Assembly: GCA_002505935.1 (NCBI GenBank)
Contig: DAWL01000120.1
Location: 5,474 to 20,038 of the forward strand
Origin: Euryarchaeota archaeon UBA226
GTDB lineage: Archaea > Thermoplasmatota > Poseidoniia > Poseidoniales > Poseidoniaceae
DNA: 14,565 nt
Reading direction: 5' to 3'
In this document: positions 1-7,859 of the stretch, one piece after another
Numbering within the stretch: position 1 is the stretch's first letter
Layout: each line of letters begins with the position of its first letter
Made by a program: the position numbers and the translations under genes
The notes under the pieces: generated by a model
Databases searched by the model: none
What the model saw: the letters and a program-made list of their open reading frames with translations, nothing else
Told to the model about the DNA's origin: nothing

Positions 1-315
1 CAAGGATTCCAACAGGCATTGTCGGCGCTTGAAGAAGGGAATGAGCTTGTTGCCGTGACTTGGAACGGCCGTTCGATGGTTTCAGTACTGAATGATATGA
101 TTGGCCGCAGGTTGACCAATGATGCATTCGTCAATGGTGCTAGGGCTTCAGGGATTACTGGTTCAGGACCGGCAATTGTAGTGTTTTCTCCTGCGGTTTC
201 CAAACCAACTCTTGAGCGTTTGAAGATGTGGTACACTTCCAGACAAAAAGACGTGGAAGTCATTGAAACCAAAGTACTCAATGCTAAATCGCTTCAGACC
301 AACGAGGCTGTCTGA
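1..315 (+). CDS. aroK: Shikimate kinase, archaeal GHMP type (C-terminal part)
   Basis: The reading frame is open from the left edge and ends with TGA at 313-315, so this is only the last 104 residues. The glycine-rich stretch ARASGITGSGPAIVVFSP matches the third conserved motif of GHMP-superfamily kinases (G-x-G-P-A-hydrophobic), near the C-terminus of archaeal shikimate kinase, which is unrelated to the bacterial P-loop AroK. The enzyme would phosphorylate shikimate with ATP in the chorismate pathway. The chorismate synthase gene begins 44 bases downstream on the same strand, which favours shikimate kinase over other GHMP kinases such as homoserine or mevalonate kinase. The N-terminal substrate domain and the ATP loop lie outside the window, so the assignment rests on one motif and the neighbour. 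Confidence 0.8.
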   Translation, partial: QGFQQALSALEEGNELVAVTWNGRSMVSVLNDMIGRRLTNDAFVNGARASGITGSGPAIVVFSPAVSKPTLERLKMWYTSRQKDVEVIETKVLNAKSLQTNEAV

Positions 316-359
316 GAGAAGCCTTGAATCCCTGCGCCTTCACGCAAGAGTCGATTATC

Positions 360-1427
360 ATGTCGATGACCCTTGGTCAGAGGTTGCGAACAACCCTGTT
401 TGGTGAGAGTCACGGCCCAGCGGTTGGAGCGCTTCTCGAAGGTGTTCCAGCCGGTATTCCTATCGATATTGAGTTCCTTATGGAAGAGTTACAACGCAGA
501 CGCCCTGGATCTGGAATCGCATCTCTTCGCAAAGAGACTGATGAGTGTGAGATTCTCTCTGGCGTATACCAAGGCTGCTCAACAGGCGGACCTATTCTGC
601 TTTTGATTCGAAATCAAGATGCTAGAGCCAGCGATTATTCTTTCCTTCCGGACAAACCGCGCCCTGGTCATGCAGACTTGCCTGCAATGGTCAACAGTTC
701 AGGAGCTGCTGATCCTAGAGGTGGAGGCGCCAATAGCGCTCGTTTGACCGCAGGCCTAGTTGCGGCAGCCAGTCTTGTCAAACCCTTGTTAGATGAACAT
801 GGAATAATAATCAAGGCGCATGTTTCCAGTATTGGTTCGATATCTACGGATATGGAACCGCAGGATATTCCTCTGTCTGAATCGTCTCAAAGAGTTCGAT
901 GTTGTGACCCTGAAGTGGCAGAAGAAATGCTTGCTGAAGTAATCCGTATCAGAAGAAGTGGCGATTCTATAGGATCACAAGTCAGTTTGGTAATCAATGG
1001 ATTACCATTGGGCTTTGGAGCTCCATGGTTTGAGGGACTTGAACCTGTATTGGCGCATGCATTGATGTCAACTCCTGGTGCAAGAGCGATCGAATTTGGA
1101 AGTGGAATCGCTGCATCTAAGGCACTTGGTAGTGAGCACAATAGCCCGTGGTATCTGGGAAATCAGGGACCGACAACCGATGGTGATGGGGCGCTTGGAG
1201 GAATGGCAACAGGTGCTCCATTGAGGATTACATTGACTCTAAAACCTCCTAGCAGCATAACAAAGGTTCAGAAGACGCTCAACATTTCGAGTGGCGTGCA
1301 AGAAGAACTTCAGGTAGGAGGTAGGCATGATCCAGTATTGGCTCCACGTGCAGTCCCAGTTGTCGAGGCAATCTGCAGATTGGTGATTTCTGACATGATT
1401 CTGTCTAGAGGTGAAGAAGATGAATGA
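360..1427 (+). CDS. aroC: Chorismate synthase
   Basis: Converts 5-enolpyruvylshikimate-3-phosphate to chorismate, using reduced FMN as a catalytic cofactor. The 355-residue product has the usual family length. It opens with TLGQRLRTTLFGESHG (residues 4-19) and then shows RRRPGSG (47-53), RNQDARASDYS (84-94), RPGHAD with His104 (101-106), DPRGGG followed by SAR (118-128), GDSIG (201-205) and GRHDPVLAPRAVPVVEA (321-337), all signature segments in the expected order. Two places are slightly unusual: the normal RGGGRSSARET is RGGGANSARLT, and the Cys usual after GRHDP is Val. I start it at ATG 360 because the conserved N-terminus begins there; the TTG at 324 would add 12 unconserved residues. No clear ribosome site precedes 360. 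The stop overlaps the next gene by 8 bases, so the two are probably cotranscribed. Confidence 0.95.
   Translation: MSMTLGQRLRTTLFGESHGPAVGALLEGVPAGIPIDIEFLMEELQRRRPGSGIASLRKETDECEILSGVYQGCSTGGPILLLIRNQDARASDYSFLPDKPRPGHADLPAMVNSSGAADPRGGGANSARLTAGLVAAASLVKPLLDEHGIIIKAHVSSIGSISTDMEPQDIPLSESSQRVRCCDPEVAEEMLAEVIRIRRSGDSIGSQVSLVINGLPLGFGAPWFEGLEPVLAHALMSTPGARAIEFGSGIAASKALGSEHNSPWYLGNQGPTTDGDGALGGMATGAPLRITLTLKPPSSITKVQKTLNISSGVQEELQVGGRHDPVLAPRAVPVVEAICRLVISDMILSRGEEDE
1408..1414 (+). promoter_or_regulatory. Ribosome binding site of the aspartate kinase gene
   Basis: GAGGTGA lies inside the end of aroC, 5 bases before ATG 1420. It decides the start: a GTG at 1411 is in frame but sits within this site, so ATG 1420 is the better choice. 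Confidence 0.75.
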
Positions 1428-2688
1428 ATGGGTTGTTCACAAGTTTGGAGGCTCCTGCTTGAGGACTCCGAGTGACATCGAACGAATACATCAGCGCATA
1501 GTTTCGATTCCTGGTAGGCCAATCATCGTAGTATCTGCACTATGGGGAGTAACTGACAGGTTACTTAGGTCTGTAAATGAGCCATTGCAATGGAGTAGGT
1601 TAGTTAACGACTTGCGTAAACAACATGCACGTTTCGCCCCTTCTGTCGAGTTTGGCGAAGCATCTGAACAATTCAAACAAGTCATTGAAATCTTGTCTGA
1701 GAACATGTTGCACCTATGCCAAGACCCATTGGATCAGGATGCTAGACACGAAGTATTGGCATGTGGAGAACGTTTAGCCTGCATCGTGGTAAGTGAGGCG
1801 TTGCGATTGAAGGGATTGGAAATTATACCCGTACAATCAGATGAACTGGGTATCATGATTTCAAAATCCTCCTCTTCTATTGATTTGGAATCGACTCTTG
1901 AGCGCATAGACAAACAACTGATTGAAGGCCCTATTCCAGTAATCAGCGGTTGGTTCGGATTAGGAGAGAGTGGAAAGACAAGGGTCCTCAATAGGGGCGG
2001 AAGCGATCTTTCAGCAGCCGCTTTGGCTACTATTCTTGAAGCGGAATCAGTTATTCTTTGGAAAGATGTTCCAGGTGTTCTTTCTGTAAGTCCTAGGTGG
2101 GGAATAGACTCTGCCACTATCTCCTATCTTGGATATGGTGAGGCCTTGGCCTTGGCCCGTGCAGGAGGTGTTGTCTTGCATGCCGGATGTATAGAACCAT
2201 TGCGAGGAACTGGTATTCCATTGCAGATTCGTCCATTGAATGATGATGGACCATATACAGTAATTGGGCCAGAAATCAATATCGATGAAAGCAGAGTCAG
2301 TGCGATCTCCTGCACCCCCGGAATTGTGCATTATGACATTGAGGCCAAAACGAATGAAATCACCATATTGCTCAATGATTTGATGAGATTAATCGAGGAT
2401 GAAGCCGTCAAGGTTTGGGCACTTAGTGCGGTGGAGGGAAATATTTCGTTATTGGTTCCGAGTACGCGTTCACTAGAAGTCGATTCTATCCTTGAAGGAG
2501 CAGAAGTTGCTGTTGAGAAGAGTGACGTCGCTTCGTTAGTTTCATTGATTGGTAGCGGATTGAAGCACGAGATGACCGGCGCTATAGCGACGGTTGAAGA
2601 GAAACACGCAATTCATCATCTCCTCGATGAAGATGACCTAAACAGAGTTATCAGTGAATTAGCGAATCACCATCACTTGATGGCTTAA
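1420..2688 (+). CDS. Aspartate kinase-like protein with C-terminal ACT-like region
   Basis: A 422-residue amino-acid-kinase family protein, probably phosphorylating L-aspartate with ATP. Residues 5-14 (VVHKFGGSCL) match the KFGGTS phosphate loop; VVSALWGVTDRLL (37-49) matches the VVSA...T..L segment; CGERLA (115-120), ISGWFGLGESGKTRVLNRGGSDLSAA (175-200) and WKDVPGVLSVSPR (214-226) follow in family order, then YGEALALARAGGVVLH (239-254). The last 130 residues look like paired regulatory ACT domains (EITILL near 313, ISLLVPS near 342), which usually bind Lys or Thr. Several normally conserved positions differ: KFGGTS is KFGGSC, LGRGGSD is LNRGGSD, the TADPR segment is SVSPR, and VLHP is VLHA. 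It may be a divergent true aspartate kinase or a relative with another role. The start overlaps aroC and has a strong ribosome site. Confidence 0.82.
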   Translation: MNEWVVHKFGGSCLRTPSDIERIHQRIVSIPGRPIIVVSALWGVTDRLLRSVNEPLQWSRLVNDLRKQHARFAPSVEFGEASEQFKQVIEILSENMLHLCQDPLDQDARHEVLACGERLACIVVSEALRLKGLEIIPVQSDELGIMISKSSSSIDLESTLERIDKQLIEGPIPVISGWFGLGESGKTRVLNRGGSDLSAAALATILEAESVILWKDVPGVLSVSPRWGIDSATISYLGYGEALALARAGGVVLHAGCIEPLRGTGIPLQIRPLNDDGPYTVIGPEINIDESRVSAISCTPGIVHYDIEAKTNEITILLNDLMRLIEDEAVKVWALSAVEGNISLLVPSTRSLEVDSILEGAEVAVEKSDVASLVSLIGSGLKHEMTGAIATVEEKHAIHHLLDEDDLNRVISELANHHHLMA

Positions 2689-3633
2689 TCAATCGTTTCG
2701 ATTCTCTCGCCATTTCTGTAGTCTCAATGGTAGATTAACCGCAAACATCAGTCCTACGAGAAGGAAGACGAACAGGCTACCTATGGCAACTCCGTATACA
2801 GAAATCAATTCGACACTTTCTTCCATTCTGATCGCAGTTTCCGAAGAGAACCATCCTACGACAGCCGGAATCAAAGTATTGATCGAAAGAACTGCGGCTG
2901 CAAGCCCTCCTGCAATAGCCGGATTAATCAATAGACTGCGATGGTACTTACTGATGATTCGCTTGACATTCATAACATATACTTCGTTAGTGCGAATGCT
3001 GGTGTCCAGCATGCTGAATCTGATGACTCCATTGGTCAGTTCAAAGTACATGACTAGTAGAACTGCATAGAGAACGATGAGGACAGTTTCCAACCAAGGA
3101 TTCTGTTGTAGGTCGAACCAGTCATTGGAAAGTGCCACCTTGCTTGAGGCGAAACGCATTGCAGCGAGAATGAATAGGAAATAGGATGCTAACAACCACC
3201 TTGGGTCTCTGGACATGGTTCCCCAGAATCCAGTCCCGGTAGCGCTTAGGATGACCAAGGATTGCAATAGTGTGGCGCCGCCAACGCTTCCGAATATCCA
3301 GAACCATAGAGTTCCTTGGGGTGGAGTTACAATCCATGTTATTACTCCAAGTGAAATCAACATAGCATATGCTCCGAGTTGCAGAGTCTGAACCATTCTA
3401 TCTGCTGGCAAGAACTTGTGCCGAGGGACTACTGGCCCACCAAGCAAGGCTTCGATGAAACTTGGAATATGCACGTCTGGAATTGCATCGTCGGGAACTT
3501 CTGAACCAACCTTCATGCTGCCGGCAGCCTTCTTTCTACTAGGCGCCGATGAACGAACGACCTTTCCATCGTAGAGATGTGAGGTATCGGTCCTTTGCCT
3601 CGCTGCTTGGGGAGGGGGTGGTGCTGCTGCCAT
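2689..3633 (-). CDS. Six-helix membrane protein, last gene of the MoxR/DUF58 operon
   Basis: I do not recognise a named family. The 314-residue product starts with about 75 hydrophilic residues, Pro/Ala-rich at first (MAAAPPPPQAARQR) and then basic. Roughly six membrane segments follow, near residues 83-102, 108-131, 146-166, 181-198, 237-260 and 276-300. The C-terminus is short and charged. A basic loop (about 204-234, containing MNVKRIISKYHR) lies between helices 4 and 5 and is probably cytoplasmic. ATG 3633 is preceded by GAGGTGA that overlaps the stop of the DUF58 gene, so translation of the two is likely coupled. Membrane partners of this kind are common beside MoxR and DUF58 genes, so a role as the membrane part of that system is a reasonable inference. 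Its TGA directly abuts the TAA of the convergent aspartate kinase gene. Confidence 0.75.
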   Translation of the reverse strand: MAAAPPPPQAARQRTDTSHLYDGKVVRSSAPSRKKAAGSMKVGSEVPDDAIPDVHIPSFIEALLGGPVVPRHKFLPADRMVQTLQLGAYAMLISLGVITWIVTPPQGTLWFWIFGSVGGATLLQSLVILSATGTGFWGTMSRDPRWLLASYFLFILAAMRFASSKVALSNDWFDLQQNPWLETVLIVLYAVLLVMYFELTNGVIRFSMLDTSIRTNEVYVMNVKRIISKYHRSLLINPAIAGGLAAAVLSINTLIPAVVGWFSSETAIRMEESVELISVYGVAIGSLFVFLLVGLMFAVNLPLRLQKWRENRND

Positions 3634-3637
3634 TATT

Positions 3638-3644
3638 TCACCTC
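3638..3644 (-). promoter_or_regulatory. Ribosome binding site overlapping the DUF58 gene stop codon
   Basis: Read on the minus strand, TGAGGTGAAATAATG joins the DUF58 stop (TGA), a GAGGTGA ribosome site and the next ATG with a 4-base spacer. This supports both the start at 3633 and coupled translation. Confidence 0.75.
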
Positions 3645-4956
3645 AGAATCCTCTTGCTCCAGCCAAGGCTGTTGAGAGTAACATATCTGGCTCCCAGTCC
3701 ATGATGTTCACTCCCATTCCTCGTAATTCACTGATCAGTATATCCCTCTCAGTTTTCATGACCTCAAATCCAGTTCTATCCAAGCGTCTAGCATCAAACT
3801 CAAACTCAAGGCTCGATGGAGAAAGAACAGTAACGTCGAAATCTCTTGCTCGGAAGTCTCTCAACGCATTGACGATGGTTGGGTCTTCTTCGAGATTGGA
3901 CATGACGATGATTGGGCTACCTTTGTTGATGTGAGGTAGAATCCTATTCACTACCACTTGCAGAGGAGTGTTCCCTCTAGCCATAGCGCCAGCTAGTTTG
4001 GTGAGAATTACGTACAACTGTTTCTTACCTGTATCCCTGTCTACTGAAACGACCTCATCTCCGTAGACGATGAGCCCGACAGAGTCTCTTCGAGAGAGGA
4101 AGTACCTTGCCAATGAAGCAGCTGCTCTGGTTGAGTACACCAAGGCATTTCTACTGACTGGTCCAGTCTCAGCAACCGCTCTACTGTCAACGATGAGGAT
4201 GATATCAGATACAGCATCCCTCTCTCTCTCGTTGACCATCAACTTGCCACTTCGTGCGTATGCATTCCAGTTGATTGCACGGAATGAATCTCCATCGAAG
4301 TACTCACGCAGGCTGTAGAACTCGCTACCAGGGCCGGGTTGTCGAATGTTGACAGCACCAGTGAAAATCTTGGGCACCTTGCTCTTGACAAAGGCATCTT
4401 TCAGGTCTTCCATCTTAGGGAATACGAGGAAGTCATCGTAAACGTGCAATTCCTTTTCCTTGTGGAACATGCCAAAGGTATCTTGGATACGTATGGCAAC
4501 AGGACCTACGCTGTAGAAACCTCTCAATGGGCATTCTACGGTATATTCAATGAATGTCTCTCGTCGAGGACCCAATTCCATCAGGATGTAGTTTGCACCT
4601 TGCTTGATTCGCATAACCTCAGGAACGCGGTCGCGCACCTCGAGAATCTTGGGTAAAGCACTGTGATTTTGCATTCGTAAAGTGATCTCAACTTCACCGT
4701 CTTCGAACACCCTTGCCGCTGATAGTTTACGCATTGCTGAGACATTTGAGAGAGCAACCCCTTCCTCTCCAATCCACTCATCCATTCTGCGTCCACTAGA
4801 TGCGACATCAGCATGCCCTGAGAACAGCGCTGCATAGGTCAAGAAGACGAATATGACGACAGCTACGGTCACCAATTGTGAATTTCGCAAGGTCAAGCCC
4901 ATCAGGTACATGGAAACCGCTAGGCTTCCTAGAAGGGCTGACTTGCGCGACCACAT
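3643..4956 (-). CDS. DUF58 protein (vWA-like) partner of MoxR
   Basis: A 437-residue membrane-anchored DUF58 protein. Two hydrophobic segments (about residues 8-22 and 28-46) place the N-terminus in the membrane. A beta-rich region of about 80-175 follows. The DUF58 signature is clear at 208-243: GPGSEFYSLREYFDGD, then R-x-I-N-W, then AR-x-GKLMVNE. The C-terminal half resembles a von Willebrand factor A fold, beginning DIILIVDSRA at 251-260, but the metal site is degenerate: the DxSxS pattern reads DSRAV. DUF58 proteins are usually encoded next to MoxR ATPases and are thought to act with them in assembling or maturing other proteins. The start has GGAAGTGA 6 bases upstream. It lies 34 bases after moxR. 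Confidence 0.9.
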   Translation of the reverse strand: MWSRKSALLGSLAVSMYLMGLTLRNSQLVTVAVVIFVFLTYAALFSGHADVASSGRRMDEWIGEEGVALSNVSAMRKLSAARVFEDGEVEITLRMQNHSALPKILEVRDRVPEVMRIKQGANYILMELGPRRETFIEYTVECPLRGFYSVGPVAIRIQDTFGMFHKEKELHVYDDFLVFPKMEDLKDAFVKSKVPKIFTGAVNIRQPGPGSEFYSLREYFDGDSFRAINWNAYARSGKLMVNERERDAVSDIILIVDSRAVAETGPVSRNALVYSTRAAASLARYFLSRRDSVGLIVYGDEVVSVDRDTGKKQLYVILTKLAGAMARGNTPLQVVVNRILPHINKGSPIIVMSNLEEDPTIVNALRDFRARDFDVTVLSPSSLEFEFDARRLDRTGFEVMKTERDILISELRGMGVNIMDWEPDMLLSTALAGARGF

Positions 4957-4990
4957 CGTGTTTCACTTCCAGATCAAGCAATTTTAGCAA

Positions 4991-6121
4991 TCAGACTGTT
5001 GGAACTGGAACTTCTCGGAGAATTGATTGAATGACTTCTCCCTGTTCCAATCCCTTAATCTGATGCTCTGGCTTCAGGATGATTCTGTGTGCGATTGCTA
5101 GTTCTGCTACCGACTTGATGTCATCAGGTGTGACGAAATCACGTCCACGCATTGCTGCAGAGGCACGTCCAGTCTTCAATAGAGCCTGAGAACCACGAGG
5201 AGAGGAACCGACCAATACTCTCGGGTCCTCACGGGTTCTTGCTACACACTCGACCATGTACATGCGGATGGCTGGGTCGACGTAAACATCTTCACAGGCC
5301 TGCTGCATGGCGATTACACGCTGTGGGTCGGTAATTACATCGACATCTACTGCGTCTTTCTTTCGAGTGATACGACGGGACAGGATCTCGTCCTCGTCAG
5401 CGCGGTCTGGATATCCAACGCTCATCTTGAACATGAAACGGTCCAACTGCGCTTCAGGCAGTGGATATGTTCCTTCTTGCTCGACAGGGTTCTGAGTAGC
5501 CATAACGATGAACGGTGCTGGTAGCTTGTGGGTGACTGTTCCGATGGTAACTTGCTTCTCCTGCATAGCCTCAAGCAAAGCAGCTTGGGTCTTTGGTGGA
5601 GCACGGTTAATCTCGTCAGCCAACAGTAGGTTACAGAACAATGGTCCTGGCTTGAATGTGAACTCTCCCTTCTTGGCATCGTAAACATTGGTACCAGTGA
5701 TGTCAGCTGGTAGCAGGTCAGGTGTGAACTGTACACGCTTGAAATCACAACCGAGGGCATCGGCGAAGGTGTTGGTCATCAGGGTCTTAGCCAAACCGGG
5801 ATAGTCTTCGAAGAGTAGGTTTCCATTGGACAAGATGTTGATCAACACGTTGTCAATAACGTGTGACTTTCCAATAATTACCTTCTGTACTTCGGCACTT
5901 ATCGCTTGTGCAATGGCACCTACGGCCTGTAGGCGCTCGCGCACTTCAGGGCTACTTTGGTGTCTCGGTTGGGCTGCAGCTTGAGCCTGCACAGGTGCTG
6001 CTGGTGCTGGTGCTACTGGCGCTGCTGGAGCCGCTGGGGCGGCTGGCATTGGCGCAGCGGGTGCTGGTGCAGCAGGTGCTGGCGGTGCTGGTGTGGTCGG
6101 GGGTACGGCTGGGGGTTGCAT
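4991..6121 (-). CDS. moxR: MoxR-family AAA+ ATPase with Ala/Pro-rich N-terminal tail
   Basis: A 376-residue cytoplasmic AAA+ ATPase of the MoxR type, a chaperone-like family. In order it shows FEDYPGLAKT (Walker A, 104-113), a region with TPDLLPADITGT (133-144), LLLADEINRAPPKTQAALLE (Walker B, 165-184), ATQNP (sensor 1, 208-212), EAQLDRFMF (Arg region, 223-231) and VGSSPRGSQALLK (sensor 2, 304-316). Everything needed for ATP hydrolysis appears present. The first 50 residues are almost only Ala and Pro with some Gln and Val, which is unusual for MoxR and probably forms a flexible linker. GGAGG 9 bases upstream of ATG 6121 supports the long start. The gene lies 30 bases after the DUF4350-like gene and 34 before DUF58, as in other MoxR operons. 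Confidence 0.93.
   Translation of the reverse strand: MQPPAVPPTTPAPPAPAAPAPAAPMPAAPAAPAAPVAPAPAAPVQAQAAAQPRHQSSPEVRERLQAVGAIAQAISAEVQKVIIGKSHVIDNVLINILSNGNLLFEDYPGLAKTLMTNTFADALGCDFKRVQFTPDLLPADITGTNVYDAKKGEFTFKPGPLFCNLLLADEINRAPPKTQAALLEAMQEKQVTIGTVTHKLPAPFIVMATQNPVEQEGTYPLPEAQLDRFMFKMSVGYPDRADEDEILSRRITRKKDAVDVDVITDPQRVIAMQQACEDVYVDPAIRMYMVECVARTREDPRVLVGSSPRGSQALLKTGRASAAMRGRDFVTPDDIKSVAELAIAHRIILKPEHQIKGLEQGEVIQSILREVPVPTV
5990..6118. repeat. GC-rich low-complexity tract coding for an Ala/Pro tail
   Basis: The plus strand shows repeated GCTGGTGCTG-like units that read as Ala and Pro codons on the minus strand, within moxR residues 2-44. The units are imperfect. The tract creates spurious Cys/Trp- and Leu-rich open frames on the plus strand. 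Confidence 0.7.
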
Positions 6122-6130
6122 TCTTCATTT

Positions 6131-6135
6131 CCTCC
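6131..6135 (-). promoter_or_regulatory. Ribosome binding site of moxR
   Basis: GGAGG on the minus strand, in the 30-base gap before moxR, 9 bases ahead of ATG 6121. It shows that the Ala/Pro-rich tail is translated rather than an over-long start. Confidence 0.7.
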
Positions 6136-6151
6136 TTTGTTTCTTCTTTTC

Positions 6152-7744
6152 TCATTTACCCCAGCGGCGTATAGCCTGCAGGAGTTGTCGTAACTCCTCT
6201 GGGGAAAATACACGGTTCTGGCTATATGCTAGCTCAATCAACCTTGGATCCCGAATCATCGCTTGAATCTCGGGGGGTGTTTTGTGAATCATCTGCTCCT
6301 TGGTCAGATCATGGAATATACGCACCTTCTCCATCAAGGCTTGGCGCACTCTTTGCTGGTAACCAGAGGGGTCAATTTTCTCTGGCCTTTCTCGGAATCG
6401 AGTCAAATCGAATACGTGCCTCCAGTTCTCTTTCTCTGGAACAACCATGATTGCGATAGATAGCAGAGCCAATAGATTGAGTACTATCAGCCATTTCAAC
6501 CAAGCATCAGAAGTTAGCAGCACGATGGCGCCCATCGCCTCGGTGAATGGCGAGGTAAGGGTGCTTGTAACGTGCCTTGACTCGTCGAAGACCAAGTAGA
6601 ATTTCTCAGGGTGCAATTTGATTAGACTTGACAAGTCATCGTTCTCTTGCTCGCTCATGTCGTGAATCAATTCTTCGAAGTAGGCGCCATTACCTTTCCA
6701 GTTGCTTTCGGTAGAAAGTTCAGCATTCCAACATGTGTGATTAGCATATACTAGGTCCGATTGGCATTGTGCTTTACCAGTGGTAACAGCGGTTGGCAAG
6801 TCCCACAAGTGGTCAGCAAAGGCATCATCGTTAGCAACGAAGACGATACTTCCGGTCACTTCGATTTCATCTAATCGATCTCCACTTCCTGGATTAATGT
6901 CCATGGCTTTAATTCCGGGATAATCGATTCGGATAATCAAACCAGTTTCCCCTGCTCCTAACTTGATGTTCAGATTACTGGTCAGGTCGGCGGTTCCAGT
7001 AACGTCTTGATACGCAGAATCGGAGGCTGTCGCCAACACTTTGACATCCCTTCGAACATCTTCACTCTCGGAGACTCCTGGTCCCAATACCTGAATGGCA
7101 GTAGGGCTGCGCATCAGAACAGGCATTCGACAGTTGTCGGTCTTGTGCTGATTTAGCGCATCGTCTGAACAACCGGTTTGCATTGCAAGTCCATTCATTT
7201 CCGAGATATTCTTGTTGATGCTAGCCACAGTCCATACATTGGTTTGATTCTGAGGTGCTTGAGTGCCGGAATTAGGCCCTTTGAAGTATTTGACTTCATA
7301 GAATTGGTCCATGTCCATTATCGTATTCTCGAAGAATTGAACGCCGAATTGATCTGCTACTCTCTGAGCATTGCTCGAATCTGCTGCGAGGATGACCTTG
7401 CCACCCTTGTTGGTAACAAAGTCATGAATGGCCTCAGCCTCAGCCATATCGAATGGTTTCTCAGGTGCTACGATTACCAATGTGGTCCTGTGCGGTTCTC
7501 TCCAATCATTGACTAACATCGGTGTGGACATGGTATTGGCCACCGTGTATTTGTCAAGAGAATCTCTCATCATGCTTAGTTGCTGGTGATTATAATCGCC
7601 CTCTGCCTCAGTTACGTAGGCGCTGTACACAGTTTCTTTATCGCTACTTGCGAGTAGAATGACGGATGTAGAAAGAAGAATTGAGACAACGAGGCCTATG
7701 CCCAACCATGTTTCCAATCGGGCACCTCGCTTTTCTTCTGACAT
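6152..7744 (-). CDS. DUF4350-like membrane-anchored protein, first gene of the MoxR operon
   Basis: A 530-residue protein with one membrane helix near the start (13-32) and a hydrophobic segment at about 404-435, so the roughly 370 residues between them probably face outside the cell. The outer part begins with a Rossmann-like section: HRTTLVIVAPEKPFDMAEAE (85-104), then HDFVTNKGGKVILAADSS (107-124). This is the pattern of DUF4350/GATase-like domains found in MoxR-DUF58 operons. LVFDESRHV at 384-392 resembles the DUF4350 DE-x-H motif just before the second helix. Cys192, Cys205, Cys327 and Cys338 lie in the outer domain and could form disulfides. The C-terminal 95 residues are charged and helical, presumably cytoplasmic and able to contact MoxR. 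An AAAGGGG 12 bases upstream is only a weak ribosome site. Family assignment is by pattern, not by search. Confidence 0.7.
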   Translation of the reverse strand: MSEEKRGARLETWLGIGLVVSILLSTSVILLASSDKETVYSAYVTEAEGDYNHQQLSMMRDSLDKYTVANTMSTPMLVNDWREPHRTTLVIVAPEKPFDMAEAEAIHDFVTNKGGKVILAADSSNAQRVADQFGVQFFENTIMDMDQFYEVKYFKGPNSGTQAPQNQTNVWTVASINKNISEMNGLAMQTGCSDDALNQHKTDNCRMPVLMRSPTAIQVLGPGVSESEDVRRDVKVLATASDSAYQDVTGTADLTSNLNIKLGAGETGLIIRIDYPGIKAMDINPGSGDRLDEIEVTGSIVFVANDDAFADHLWDLPTAVTTGKAQCQSDLVYANHTCWNAELSTESNWKGNGAYFEELIHDMSEQENDDLSSLIKLHPEKFYLVFDESRHVTSTLTSPFTEAMGAIVLLTSDAWLKWLIVLNLLALLSIAIMVVPEKENWRHVFDLTRFRERPEKIDPSGYQQRVRQALMEKVRIFHDLTKEQMIHKTPPEIQAMIRDPRLIELAYSQNRVFSPEELRQLLQAIRRWGK

Positions 7745-7859
7745 CAGTATTCAAGCCCCTTTAGTAACACAATTTGCACAATGGCGCTTCGCCGAGTAAA
7801 ATACCACTCAAATATGTTGCCCACCACTGGTCGCGGAGTTAATTGCAGATTCACTGAGG
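7745..7859 (-). promoter_or_regulatory. Intergenic region with probable promoter of the MoxR operon
   Basis: These 115 bases separate two minus-strand operons. On the minus strand ACATATTTG (7809-7817) is a TATA-like element about 65 bases before ATG 7744, which would give an RNA leader of roughly 40 bases. A small perfect stem, GGCG-CTT-CGCC, lies at 7783-7793. No long T run marks a terminator for the surface protein gene. The promoter is a weak call based on base composition and spacing. Confidence 0.35.

Noticed and set aside
324..359. TTG start for chorismate synthase
   Set aside because: It adds 12 residues with no family similarity; the conserved N-terminus begins at ATG 360 or 366.
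4215..4234. CTCTCTCTC run
   Set aside because: A short run inside the DUF58 coding sequence, explained by Glu and Arg codons on the minus strand (ERERD).
5780..5812. Apparent defect in the MoxR Walker A motif (EDYPGLAKT)
   Set aside because: MoxR proteins often carry Asp and Ala variants here, and Walker B, sensors and Arg region are intact, so this is normal variation.
5908..6193. Cys/Trp- and Leu-rich plus-strand open frames
   Set aside because: They are mirror readings of the Ala/Pro-coding tract of moxR and have no ribosome site or sensible composition.
7783..7793. Small hairpin GGCG-CTT-CGCC as a terminator
   Set aside because: Only four pairs, no T run, and it is far from the upstream gene's stop; chance is likely.
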